Assembly: GCA_036503065.1 (NCBI GenBank)
Contig: DASXXM010000023.1
Location: 1-43,099, forward strand
From: DATEPR01 sp036503065
GTDB lineage: Bacteria; Actinomycetota; Actinomycetes; Mycobacteriales; Pseudonocardiaceae
DNA length: 43,099 nt
Reading direction: 5' to 3'
In this document: positions 30,546 through 38,635 of the stretch, in pieces
Position numbering within the stretch: position 1 is the first letter of the stretch
Layout: every line of letters starts with the position of its first letter
Made by a program: the position numbers and the translations under genes
Notes under the pieces: model-generated
Databases searched by the model: none
Seen by the model: only the letters and a program-made list of their open reading frames with translations
Told to the model about the DNA's origin: nothing

Positions 30546-32762
30546 TCAGCTACCGAAGACCTGGAATTCCCAGAGTGAGTAGCCGAACTGGGTTGCTCGT
30601 GCGGTGCCGTTCATCCGGACGAAGCGGCCGGTTCCGGTGACCGGCAGGGTTTGGATGCCGCCGGTGCCGGTTGTCGTCGAGAAGATGGTTGTCCAGTTGG
30701 TGCCGTCGGGTGAGGTCTGTATCTGGAACGCCGTGGCGAACGCGGCCTCCCAGTTGAGCACCACCTGGCTGATCGTGTGGCTGGCGCCGAGGTCGACCTG
30801 CAGCCACTGTGGGTCGCTGAACGAACTGGACCACCGGGTGCCGGTGTTGCCGTCAACGGCGTTCGCGGCCGGGAAACTGGCGTTCTCCACCGACGACGCG
30901 GTGGCCGCCTTGCCCTGCGACAGCAGGGTGCCGCCGCCCGTGGTGCCGGTCGACGCGGTGCCGAAGACCTGGAATTCCCACAGCGAGTAGCCGAACTGCG
31001 TGCCGCGTGCGGTGCCGTTCATGCGGACGAAGCGGCCGGTTCCGGTGACCGGCAGGGTTTGGATGCCGCCGGTGCCGGTTGTTGTCGAGAAGATGGTTGT
31101 CCAGTTGGTGCCGTCCGGTGAGGTCTGTATCTGGAACGCGCTGGCGAACGCGGCCTCCCAGTTCAGTACCACCTGGTTGATCGTGTCGCTGGCGCCCAGG
31201 TCGACCTGCAACCACTGCGGGTCGGCGAACAAACTGGACCACCGGGTGGCGGTGTTGCCGTCGGTGGCGTTGGACGCCGGGGTGCCGGCGTTCTCAACCG
31301 ACGACGCCGTCGTGGGCTTGCCTTGCGACAGCAGGGTTCCACCACCACCGCCGCCGCCGCCGGACGACGCGCCGTAGACCGCGAACTCGTACAGCGAGTC
31401 GCCGAACGCCGAGGCTCTCGCTGTCATCAGAACTCTGATGAACCTCCCGGAACCGGATAATGGGACGTCCTGTATCTCGCCGGTACTGTTGTTGTTGGTG
31501 AAGATCGTGGTCCAGTTCGTCGCGTCGTTGGATGTCTGTATCTGATAGGCCGATGCGGCCGATGCCTCCCAGATCAACGTCGCGTGCGTGATGGTGGTGG
31601 CCGCGCCGAGGTCGACCTGGAGCCACTGCGGGTCGCTGAACGTGCTCGACCAGCGGGTCGTGACGTTGCCGTCGGTGGCGTTGGACGCGGGGAAGGCCGC
31701 GCTTTCCACCGAGGAGGCCGTGGTCGGCTTGCCGAGCGCGAGGTTCGTGCCGAAGTTGGGCGCCTTGTTGTAGACGGCGACGTAGTCGATGTTCATCTGG
31801 CCGCCGGACACGGTGGCCGCGTTGGGACCGCCACCGAACGCGGCCGGGAACGCGCCGCCGATGGCCAGGTCGAAGATGATGTAGAAGGCGTGGTCAACGG
31901 CGTTGGCCCAGGTCGTCGGGTCCACCTGGTTGGCGTTGATGGTGAAGTAGGTGGCGCCGTCGAGGATGTAGCGGATCTGCTCCGGCGACGTCGACCTGTC
32001 GATCTCCACGGCGTAGGTGTGGAAGCCGGTCTGGCAGCCCGCGCACGCGCGCTCGCCGCTGCCGATGCCGGTGGACTCGTTGCAGACGCCGCCCGGGTTG
32101 GTGCCGCAGTGCAGCGTGCCGAACAGCGAACTGCGGCCGTTGATGTCCTCCATGATGTCGACCTCGCCGACACCCGGCCACGGCACGCCGATCCGCAGCG
32201 GCGAGCCCAGCATCCAGAACGCGGGCCAGTACCCCGCGCCGTTCGCCGTGTTGATGTCCGGCTGCTGGATCGACGCCTGCATCCGCACCACGCCACCGGG
32301 CTCGGCGCCGAAGCCGTCGAACTGCGTCTCGACCCGACCCGACGTCCAGCCCGCGACCGGGTCGGTGCCCGTGTGCAGGGCTTTCAGCACCAGGTGGCCG
32401 TTGCCGTCGGTGAACACGTTGGCGGTGCTGGTGGTCGTCGTCTCGACCTCGCCGGTACCGAAGTTGGCGCCGAGACCTGCGTCGTAGCGCCAGGTTCCGG
32501 TGTCCAGCGGGGCGTTGGCGGGGCCGTTGAAGTCGTCACTCCAGGTCGTGGTGAAGCCGGCGGGCGGTGCCGGCACCGCGGACGGCGCTGCCGCCGGCGC
32601 CGCGCTGTGCGCTGTGTTGTGGACGGCGATCGGCTGGGCGGATGCGGGCGGCGAGCCGGCCAACGTGACCGCCGCGACGACGGTGAGACCTAACAGGCCG
32701 AGCGCGAGCCGTCCATCCGGCCTGCGGTGCAGCCATTGCACACGCTTGCCTCTGATCGACAT
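30546..32762 (-). CDS. Secreted GH16 beta-glucanase with three discoidin-type (F5/8 C) domains
   Basis: From ATG 32762 (AAGGAG five bases upstream) the protein is 738 residues. A Sec signal (~1-43, PASA) precedes a GH16 catalytic domain (~65-325) with the signature GEVDIMED: nucleophile Glu200, Asp202, acid/base Glu205; WPAFWMLG and the disulphide-rich CGTNPGGVCNE loop fit the laminarinase/beta-1,3-glucanase group. Three F5/8 type C (CBM32-like) domains follow (~335-460, ~470-600, ~605-738), each starting with LxxGKxTTASSVE and ending in SLWEFQVFG. The last two are nearly identical in DNA. It should attack beta-1,3-glucan of fungi or algae. A LacI-type operator lies 78 bp upstream. The open frame up to 32957 crosses noncoding repeats. 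Confidence 0.92.
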   Translation of the reverse strand: MSIRGKRVQWLHRRPDGRLALGLLGLTVVAAVTLAGSPPASAQPIAVHNTAHSAAPAAAPSAVPAPPAGFTTTWSDDFNGPANAPLDTGTWRYDAGLGANFGTGEVETTTTSTANVFTDGNGHLVLKALHTGTDPVAGWTSGRVETQFDGFGAEPGGVVRMQASIQQPDINTANGAGYWPAFWMLGSPLRIGVPWPGVGEVDIMEDINGRSSLFGTLHCGTNPGGVCNESTGIGSGERACAGCQTGFHTYAVEIDRSTSPEQIRYILDGATYFTINANQVDPTTWANAVDHAFYIIFDLAIGGAFPAAFGGGPNAATVSGGQMNIDYVAVYNKAPNFGTNLALGKPTTASSVESAAFPASNATDGNVTTRWSSTFSDPQWLQVDLGAATTITHATLIWEASAASAYQIQTSNDATNWTTIFTNNNSTGEIQDVPLSGSGRFIRVLMTARASAFGDSLYEFAVYGASSGGGGGGGGTLLSQGKPTTASSVENAGTPASNATDGNTATRWSSLFADPQWLQVDLGASDTINQVVLNWEAAFASAFQIQTSPDGTNWTTIFSTTTGTGGIQTLPVTGTGRFVRMNGTARGTQFGYSLWEFQVFGTASTGTTGGGTLLSQGKAATASSVENASFPAANAVDGNTGTRWSSSFSDPQWLQVDLGASHTISQVVLNWEAAFATAFQIQTSPDGTNWTTIFSTTTGTGGIQTLPVTGTGRFVRMNGTARATQFGYSLWEFQVFGS
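30553..31370. repeat. 408-bp tandem duplication encoding the last two discoidin domains
   Basis: CCGAAGACCTGGAATTCCCA occurs at 30553 and 30961, and the following sequence stays near-identical for long stretches. The period is 408 bp, i.e. 136 codons, one domain. A recent in-frame domain duplication or gene conversion. Confidence 0.85.
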
Positions 32763-32839
32763 GCGTACTCCTTGTGAAGAGCTTGAGGGCGCAGGGCGCC
32801 AACGTCTGGCCAAGACGTGACGCCGTGACATGGACCTAC

Positions 32840-32853
32840 TGAGAGCGCTCTCA
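32840..32853. promoter_or_regulatory. LacI-type operator TGAGAGCGCTCTCA, site C
   Basis: Full 14-bp palindrome, 78 bp upstream of the GH16 start, identical in its 12-bp core to the two sites at 11322 and 11577. Closest known sites are CebR/CelR operators of cellulose and beta-glucan genes. Confidence 0.72.
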
Positions 32854-32892
32854 CGAGAATGTCGCGCCACTCGGAGCACTGTCAAGGGAATC

Positions 32893-32955
32893 GCCAGGTT
32901 ACGGAACCAACACGCCAGGTTCCGGAACCAACACGCCAGGTTCCGGAACCGACAC
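32893..32955. repeat. Three 21-bp tandem repeats with GGTTCCGGAACC dyad
   Basis: Units start at 32893, 32914 and 32935. Each contains GGTTCCGGAACC (first copy GGTTACGGAACC), so the dyads recur exactly every 21 bp, on the same face of the helix. They look like a cooperative operator for one of the divergent genes. Confidence 0.75.
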
Positions 32956-33093
32956 ACCCGACGAGAGCCGGGCCGCGCGACCCCCGGTCACGTGGGCCAA
33001 CCGCAACCTGACCGACCTCCGCCGTTCCTGGACCGCCCGCCCATGATCGGACGAGAATCGAGCACGACATACGTTCACAGTGTGGAGGCTGTT

Positions 33094-33651
33094 ATGGCGT
33101 TATCGTCGTTGACAGAATTGGACAAGTTCAAGGCCGCGCCGTTCGTCGCCGGGTATCCGGATGCCGCCCGCACCTTCTACAGCCCGGTCGACCAGGTCCA
33201 CGACGCGCTGAAGGCGCTCGTCAGCTCGGCCACCAAGAGCCTCGTGGTCAGCATGTACGGCTACGACGACGACGAACTGGACCAGGCGATCCGGGACAAA
33301 CTCGGGTCGGACCGGATATTCGTGCAGCTCAGCCTGGACAAGTCCCAGTCCGCGGGCGCGCACGAGAAGGAGATCCTGGCGAAATGGCAGAACGACGCGA
33401 TCGGTAACAGCATCGCAATCGGGAAAAGCGAGCACGGCGCGATCATGCACATGAAGATGGTCATCATCGACGGCCTGGACGTGGTCACCGGAAGCACGAA
33501 CTGGTCGACGTCCGGTGAATCCGATCAGGACAACCAGCTCACCGTCATCCGGGACGCCATGGTGGCCGCGGAGGCCCGCGCCCGCATCGACATCATCCAC
33601 GACGGCATGCTCAAGCAGATGACCAAACCCGCTGCGACGCCGACGAAGTAA
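33094..33651 (+). CDS. PLD-like protein with a single HKD motif
   Basis: From ATG 33094 (GTGGAGGC upstream) the product is 185 residues. It has one phospholipase D signature: His119-x-Lys121-x4-Asp126 in HMKMVIIDGLDVVTGSTNWSTSG. Preceding segments (HDALKALVSSATKSLVVSMYGYDDDELDQAI) match the PLDc_2 domain of Nuc-type endonucleases and phosphatidyl-processing enzymes, which work as dimers sharing two HKD motifs. No signal peptide is visible, so a cytosolic nuclease or phosphodiesterase is likely. The frame is open upstream to 32830, but that crosses the repeats. Confidence 0.85.
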   Translation: MALSSLTELDKFKAAPFVAGYPDAARTFYSPVDQVHDALKALVSSATKSLVVSMYGYDDDELDQAIRDKLGSDRIFVQLSLDKSQSAGAHEKEILAKWQNDAIGNSIAIGKSEHGAIMHMKMVIIDGLDVVTGSTNWSTSGESDQDNQLTVIRDAMVAAEARARIDIIHDGMLKQMTKPAATPTK

Positions 33652-33746
33652 CTCCACCCGGTGTCTCCGCAGGTCAACGGATCATGTGTGCGCCGGCGCC
33701 GGAGTGGGTAACCGGTCCGAACCGACGGATCGAGGAGGCACTTTCA

Positions 33747-34139
33747 ATGGCGCAGACCGACTGGTCGGGACTTGCCGCGCGGACGCTGGACACGTTGCTG
33801 GAGCGGCGGTCCGAAGTAGCCGGGCACTCCGACCTCGAGGACGACGCGCTCCGGCGGTTCGTGGTCGCGGCCGTTGCCATGGACGAAGTCTGGACCGAAG
33901 GCGCACGCCGGATCGAGGAGCTGGCACAGCAGGCCGAACGAATCCGCGACGACGTGCGGGACCGTGCCGCCGTGCTGGAGACCGAGCAGGCCAGGGCGAT
34001 CACGGACCTGCTGCATGTCCGGCCGATCGAGGAGTTGGCCGTGCTGTTCGGCTCGTCGGTCGGGCAACTGGGCGAACTCGCCCGGGACGCGCAGGTCACC
34101 CTGTCCGTGCCGCAACCGAGAGATAGCCTGCCGGCATGA
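33747..34139 (+). CDS. Coiled-coil protein of unknown function
   Basis: From ATG 33747 (GAGGAGG upstream) the product is 130 residues, largely helical and highly charged (DEVWTEGARRIEELAQQAERIRDDVRDRAAVLETEQARAITDLL). A coiled coil is likely at ~50-90. No family recognised. Its stop overlaps the start of the cupin gene (ATGA), so the two are translated together. Confidence 0.72.
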   Translation: MAQTDWSGLAARTLDTLLERRSEVAGHSDLEDDALRRFVVAAVAMDEVWTEGARRIEELAQQAERIRDDVRDRAAVLETEQARAITDLLHVRPIEELAVLFGSSVGQLGELARDAQVTLSVPQPRDSLPA

Positions 34140-34555
34140 CCGACGAGTGGCACGCGGCGCTGCGGCACGTGCGCGGCGCCGAACTGACCGGCGACACCGG
34201 CCAGACAAGCGGTATGACGCGCCGCGAGGCCATCTCCGGTGCCACGGTCGGATCGCGCAAGGTATGGATGGGGCAGACGCACGTCGCGCCGCACACCAAC
34301 TCCGGTGATCACCACCACGGGGACGCCGAGACCGCGATCTACGTGCTGGCCGGCCATCCCGTGTTCGTGTTCGCGGACGGGGACACCGAGGTGCGGCTGG
34401 CCACCGAGCCGGGTGACTACGTGTTCGTCCCACCGTGGGCGCCCCACCGTGAGGAGAACCCGACCGGTGACGAAGCCGTCGTGGTGATCGCGCGCAGTAG
34501 TCAGCAGGGCATCGTGGTCAACCTGCCGAGTCTGTGGGCGCCGGTCCAGCGTTAG
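34136..34555 (+). CDS. Small cupin protein
   Basis: A 139-residue single-cupin protein. The metal motif is in GDHHHGDAETAIYVLAGHPVFVFADG and the second cupin strand pair in EPGDYVFVPPWAPHREEN. It resembles the RmlC-type cupins that bind a metal; no reaction can be inferred. The start overlaps the preceding coiled-coil gene stop (ATGA). Confidence 0.83.
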   Translation: MTDEWHAALRHVRGAELTGDTGQTSGMTRREAISGATVGSRKVWMGQTHVAPHTNSGDHHHGDAETAIYVLAGHPVFVFADGDTEVRLATEPGDYVFVPPWAPHREENPTGDEAVVVIARSSQQGIVVNLPSLWAPVQR

Positions 34556-34615
34556 CGGTCGCGCGCCGCGTCGGATCGGATGACAATCTGGGCTCCTGCA
34601 CGCGGAAGGGGCGAG

Positions 34616-35428
34616 ATGACGGACAAGGTGCCACGGGCGGTCTACGAGCGGGAACTGGCCCGGCTCCAGGCAGAGCTCGTGATCATGCAGGAATGGTTGC
34701 GCGCCGAAGGCGCCCGGCTGGTCGTGGTGTTCGAGGGGCGCGACGCGGCCGGCAAGGGCAGCACGATCAAGCGGGTCACCGAGTACCTGAACTCCCGGGT
34801 GGCCCGGATCGCGGCGCTGCCGGTGCCCACCGAACGGCAGCGCACCGAGTGGTACTTCCAACGCTACGTCGAGCACCTGCCGGCGGCGGGGGAAATCGTG
34901 CTGTTCGACCGCAGTTGGTACAACCGGGCCGGTGTCGAACGGGTGATGGGCTTCTGCACCCCTGACGAGTACCGGCGGTTCCTCCAGCAGTGCCCGATCT
35001 TCGAGCGCCTGCTGGTCGAGGACGGGATCCTGTTGCGCAAGTACTGGTTCTCGGTCAGCGACGTCGAACAGGAGCGCCGGTTCCAGTCCAGATTGGACGA
35101 TCCGATGCGGCGCTGGAAGCTCTCCCCGATGGACCTGGAGTCGATCACCCGGTGGGCGGACTACTCGCGGGCCAAGGACGAGATGTTCGTGCACACCGAC
35201 ATTCCCGAGTCGCGGTGGTACGTGGTGGAGAGCGACGACAAGCGCAGGGCACGGCTGAACATGATGGCGCACCTGCTGTCCACCGTCCCCTACCACGAGG
35301 TCACCCGGCCCGCACTGCACCTGCCGCACCGCCCGGCCGAGTCGGGTTACGTCCGGCCGCCCCGCGACCAGCAGACGTACGTGCCCGACCACGCCGCGTC
35401 GCTCGTCCGTTCTACGCTGGGATCATGA
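34616..35428 (+). CDS. ppk2: Polyphosphate kinase 2 family protein
   Basis: From ATG 34616 (GAAGGGG upstream) the product is 270 residues, the usual single-domain PPK2 length. Walker A is GRDAAGKGST (41-50), Walker B/lid region is IVLFDRSWYNRAGVERVMGF (~94-113), with conserved LRKYWFSVSDVEQERRFQSRLDDPMRRWKLSPMD and EMFVHTDIPESRWYVVESDDKRRARLN. It transfers phosphate between polyphosphate and nucleotides, mostly making NTPs or NDPs from polyphosphate. The acceptor class (AMP or ADP) is not decided by eye. Its stop overlaps the aminotransferase start (ATGA). Confidence 0.93.
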   Translation: MTDKVPRAVYERELARLQAELVIMQEWLRAEGARLVVVFEGRDAAGKGSTIKRVTEYLNSRVARIAALPVPTERQRTEWYFQRYVEHLPAAGEIVLFDRSWYNRAGVERVMGFCTPDEYRRFLQQCPIFERLLVEDGILLRKYWFSVSDVEQERRFQSRLDDPMRRWKLSPMDLESITRWADYSRAKDEMFVHTDIPESRWYVVESDDKRRARLNMMAHLLSTVPYHEVTRPALHLPHRPAESGYVRPPRDQQTYVPDHAASLVRSTLGS

Positions 35429-36192
35429 GTGATCGGGTGCTCCGCGTAGAGGTCGACGGTCGTGCCGTGTCCGACGAGCAGTTGCGGCATCTCGCCCTGC
35501 ACAGTTACGGCCACTTCACCGCCATGCAGGTCCGAGGCGGCGCGGTGCGCGGGCTGGACCTGCACCTGGCCCGGCTGACAGCGGCCAACCACGAGATGTT
35601 CGGCGCCGAACTGGACCCGGACCGCGTGCGCGCGCACATCCGCCACGCCCTGGGCGACCTGGCCGACGCGTCGGCGCGAACCATGATCGTTCTTGGCGCG
35701 GACGACCTGCCCGCGGTGCTGGTCACCGTGCGGCCGCCTGCCGGCGTGTCGAGCGCACCGCTGAGCCTGCGCAGCGTGCCCTACCTGCGGCCGTTGCCGC
35801 ACCTCAAGCAGATCGGCGGCGGGTTCGGGCAGGTGTACTACCGGCGGCTCGCGGCACGCGACGGCTTCGACGAGGCGCTGCTGACCGGTCCGGAGGGGGT
35901 GATCGCCGAGGGCGGGATCACCAACGTCGGGTTCTTCGACGGGACAGGCGTCGTCTGGCCGGACGCGCCCGCGCTCAGCGGGATCACGATGCAACTGCTG
36001 GAGCGGGACGTCCCGTCCCGGCGCACGACCGTGCGGCTGGCCGACCTGCCCACGTTCGACGGCGTCCTCGTCACGAGCTCGCGCGGGATCGCCGCGGTCG
36101 GCCGCGTCGACGACCTGCGTGTTCCTGTTGCCACGGACCGGATGAAGGCCCTGTCCGAGGCATACGACGCCGTGCCGTGGGACCGGATCTGA
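35425..36192 (+). CDS. Class IV PLP-dependent aminotransferase-like protein
   Basis: This 255-residue protein fits the BCAT/D-amino acid aminotransferase/ADC lyase fold-type IV group. The PLP lysine is likely Lys128 (RPLPHLKQIGG), the substrate/PLP Glu at ~162 in GVIAEGGITNVGFF, and the phosphate-binding Thr/Ser appears near VTSSRGIAAV. It could be a branched-chain or D-amino acid aminotransferase or an aminodeoxychorismate lyase relative. ATG overlaps the ppk2 stop, so it is co-translated, although the metabolic link is unclear. Confidence 0.82.
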   Translation: MSDRVLRVEVDGRAVSDEQLRHLALHSYGHFTAMQVRGGAVRGLDLHLARLTAANHEMFGAELDPDRVRAHIRHALGDLADASARTMIVLGADDLPAVLVTVRPPAGVSSAPLSLRSVPYLRPLPHLKQIGGGFGQVYYRRLAARDGFDEALLTGPEGVIAEGGITNVGFFDGTGVVWPDAPALSGITMQLLERDVPSRRTTVRLADLPTFDGVLVTSSRGIAAVGRVDDLRVPVATDRMKALSEAYDAVPWDRI

Positions 36193-36271
36193 GCGGCACG
36201 ACACAGTCATTCGACAGTGGCGAATGTGGCCATGACGTAGATTGTCCTGTTCAGACCGGGGCCGCATGGAG

Positions 36272-36296
36272 TATTGGTAATTAGGCCATACCAATA
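36272..36296. promoter_or_regulatory. Operator-like dyad before the peptide/amino-acid catabolic operon
   Basis: TATTGGTA-N9-TACCAATA, a perfect 8-bp-arm inverted repeat ending 14 bp before the first ATG (36311), right behind the GGGAGGC ribosome site. TTGGT/ACCAA arms recall GntR/FadR-type operators (T-GGT...ACC-A). Probably where the operon's regulator binds. Confidence 0.55.
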
Positions 36297-36310
36297 TCCG
36301 GGAGGCACTG

Positions 36311-37222
36311 ATGGCAGCGCAGGCGTTCACAGAAGGCACCGTGCCGTTTCGGGCGCGGCAGACCTGGTATCGCGTGGCCGGCGAGTTCGGCGACCACGTC
36401 CCGCTGGTCGTGTTGCACGGCGGACCCGGCTGCACGCACGACTACCTGCTCCGGGTCGCCGCGCTCGCCGACACCGGGCGTGCCGTGGTGCACTACGACC
36501 AACTCGGCAACGGCAGGTCCACCCACCTGCCGGACGCGGCGCCGGAGTTCTGGACCGTCGAGCTGTTCCTGGCCGAGCTGGACAACCTGCTGGCCGTCCT
36601 GGGCATCGCCGACCGCTACGCGCTGCTCGGGCAGTCGTGGGGCGGGATGCTGGCCGCGGAACACGCCGTGCGCGCGCCCGCGGGCCTGCGTGGGTTGGTC
36701 ATCGCCGACTCGCCGGCGTCGATGGCGTTGTGGTCGGCCGCGGCCGACGCGTTGCGCGCCGAACTGCCGCCCGAGGTCGAGGACACGTTGCGCCGCCACG
36801 AGGCCGCCGGCACGACGGACACCGACGAGTACACGGACGCGGTCCGGGTGTTCTACGACCGCCACGTGTGCCGGGTGCCGTGGCCGCCGGAGCTGACCGC
36901 CACGTTCGACGCGCTGGACGAGGACCCGACCGTCTACCACACGATGAACGGGCCGAGCGAGTTCCACGTGATCGGCAGCCTGCGCGAATGGTCCATTGTG
37001 GACAGAGTAGGCGCGGTCGACGTGCCGACGCTGCTGATCAGCGGCCGCCACGACGAGGCGACACCGGCGACCGTACAACCTTTCTACGACGGCATTCCGG
37101 ACGTCCGCTGGGAGGTGTTCGACGAGTCGAGCCACATGCCGCACATCGAGGAGACCGAACGCTTCATCGCGACCGTCGGCGATTTCCTGGCGATGGTCGA
37201 CGACAGGGAGGCGGGGGCATGA
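36311..37222 (+). CDS. Proline-iminopeptidase-like alpha/beta hydrolase (S33 family)
   Basis: This 303-residue protein has HGGPGCTHDYL (oxyanion region), YDQLGNGRS, nucleophile Ser109 in GQSWGGM, and a C-terminal Asp (SGRHDE) and His (SSHMPHIEE). HGGPGxxxxY and YDQxGxGxS are diagnostic for the prolyl iminopeptidase/tricorn interacting factor F1 family, which releases N-terminal amino acids (often Pro) from peptides, or hydrolyses amides. No signal peptide. First gene of a four-gene operon; ATGA overlap with the permease. Confidence 0.88.
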   Translation: MAAQAFTEGTVPFRARQTWYRVAGEFGDHVPLVVLHGGPGCTHDYLLRVAALADTGRAVVHYDQLGNGRSTHLPDAAPEFWTVELFLAELDNLLAVLGIADRYALLGQSWGGMLAAEHAVRAPAGLRGLVIADSPASMALWSAAADALRAELPPEVEDTLRRHEAAGTTDTDEYTDAVRVFYDRHVCRVPWPPELTATFDALDEDPTVYHTMNGPSEFHVIGSLREWSIVDRVGAVDVPTLLISGRHDEATPATVQPFYDGIPDVRWEVFDESSHMPHIEETERFIATVGDFLAMVDDREAGA

Positions 37223-38604
37223 CAGCGGAATCGGAGGAAACCACACTCGCCGAGTTCGGCTACCAGCAGGAACTGAAGCGTTCGCTGACCCTGCGGGACC
37301 TGTTGGTCTACGGCATGATCTTCATGGTCCCGATCGCCCCGTTCGCGATCTTCGGCGTGGTGTTCAACCAGTCGAAGGGCATGGTGCCGCTCACCTACGT
37401 CATCGGCCTGGTCGCGATGCTTTTCACCGCGTTGAGCTACCGCGAGATGAGCAGGGCGTTCCCGGTCGCCGGCTCGGTCTACACCTATGCGGGCCGCGGC
37501 ATCGCCAGTTGGGTCGGTTTCCTGGCCGGCTGGGCGATCCTGCTGGACTACCTGCTGGTGCCCACCCTGCTGTACGTGACCGGCGCCGCCGCGCTGGACA
37601 CCGTGCTGCCCGGCGTGCCGCAGTGGCTGTGGGTGGTCATCTTCGTGGTGCTCAACACGACGGTGAACCTGGCCGGCGTCGAGATCACCGCGCGGGCCAA
37701 CCGGCTGTTCCTGCTCGGCGAGCTGATCGTGCTGGCGATCTTCCTGGTGGCGGCCGTGATCGCGATCGTCAGGGGCGTGCACGGGGCGCACTGGTCGACC
37801 ACACCGCTGTACAACTCCAGCCAGTTCTCGCCGAGCCTCGTGTTCGCCGCGTTGTCGATCGCCGTGCTGTCCTTCCTCGGTTTCGACGCCATCTCCACCC
37901 AGTCCGAGGAGGTCCGCGGCGGCCCGAAGATGGTCGGGCGGGCGACCGTGATCTCGTTGTGCCTGGTCGCGGTGTTGTTCGTGGTGCAGACCTACGTGGC
38001 CGCGCTGCTGGTGCCCGGCAGCACCCAGTTCAACGGCCAGGACGCCACCAACCAGGCCTTCTACACCATCGCCGGCCTGGCCGCCGGGCACTGGCTGACC
38101 GTGCTCATCGCGGTGGCCACGGCGCTGGCGGCGGCGGTCGCCAACAGCCTCGTCGCGCAGAACGCCACGTCCCGCCTGCTGTTCTCGATGGCCCGCGACC
38201 GCACGCTGCCGAAGTTCCTCGCGCACGTCAGCCAGAAACGGCGGGTGCCGGAGCGCGCCGTGCTGCTGGTCGCCGTGGTCAGTCTCATCCTCGGCCTGTT
38301 CTTCGTCGGCCAGATCGAGTTCCTGTCCACGCTGGTCAACTTCGGCGCGCTGTTCGCGTTCCTGCTGCTGCACGTGTCGGTCGGCGTGTACTACCTGATC
38401 AAGCGCCGCCAGCGGACCTACGGGATGCATCTGGTGGTGCCGCTGATCGGGTTCGTGATCATCGGTTACGTCCTCTACAACGCGGACGTCAACGCCAAGA
38501 TCGGCGGCTCGATCTGGCTCGCCATCGGCATCATCCTCATCGTGATCCGCAAGCTGACCGGCCGGGACGTGACCCTCACCATGGACGAGAACGCCAGGGC
38601 ATGA
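37219..38604 (+). CDS. APC family amino acid permease
   Basis: A 461-residue membrane protein with about twelve hydrophobic segments. The N-terminus ELKRSLTLRDLLVYGMIFMVPIAPFAIFG and the YREMSRAFPVAGSVYTYAGRGIASWVGFLAGWAILLDYLL segment are typical of APC-superfamily amino acid/polyamine transporters (YhdG/PuuP-like). FVFAALSIAVLSFLGFDAISTQSEE is the conserved TM6 region. Likely a proton-driven uptake system. It follows the hydrolase (ATGA), so peptide cleavage or an amine may be linked to uptake of its substrate. Confidence 0.9.
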   Translation: MTAESEETTLAEFGYQQELKRSLTLRDLLVYGMIFMVPIAPFAIFGVVFNQSKGMVPLTYVIGLVAMLFTALSYREMSRAFPVAGSVYTYAGRGIASWVGFLAGWAILLDYLLVPTLLYVTGAAALDTVLPGVPQWLWVVIFVVLNTTVNLAGVEITARANRLFLLGELIVLAIFLVAAVIAIVRGVHGAHWSTTPLYNSSQFSPSLVFAALSIAVLSFLGFDAISTQSEEVRGGPKMVGRATVISLCLVAVLFVVQTYVAALLVPGSTQFNGQDATNQAFYTIAGLAAGHWLTVLIAVATALAAAVANSLVAQNATSRLLFSMARDRTLPKFLAHVSQKRRVPERAVLLVAVVSLILGLFFVGQIEFLSTLVNFGALFAFLLLHVSVGVYYLIKRRQRTYGMHLVVPLIGFVIIGYVLYNADVNAKIGGSIWLAIGIILIVIRKLTGRDVTLTMDENARA

Positions 38605-38635
38605 CACGCGGCCCGATGCGCCCTACGTTGGTGCC

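Larger units (their letters stand above)
32763..33093. other. Divergent intergenic region, no gene seen
   Basis: About 330 bp between the GH16 gene (minus) and the PLD-like gene (plus). It holds one TGAGAGCGCTCTCA operator and three 21-bp repeats with a GGTTCCGGAACC palindrome. Both flanking frames run through it, but neither has coding signs here. Confidence 0.75.

Noticed and set aside
32763..32957. Longer GH16 start with FRNLACW repeats
   Set aside because: This part translates the 21-bp tandem repeat and operator region; a good ribosome site and signal peptide mark the start at 32762.
33674..35392. 572-residue minus-strand frame opposite the cupin and PPK2 genes
   Set aside because: Shadow of motif-bearing plus-strand genes.
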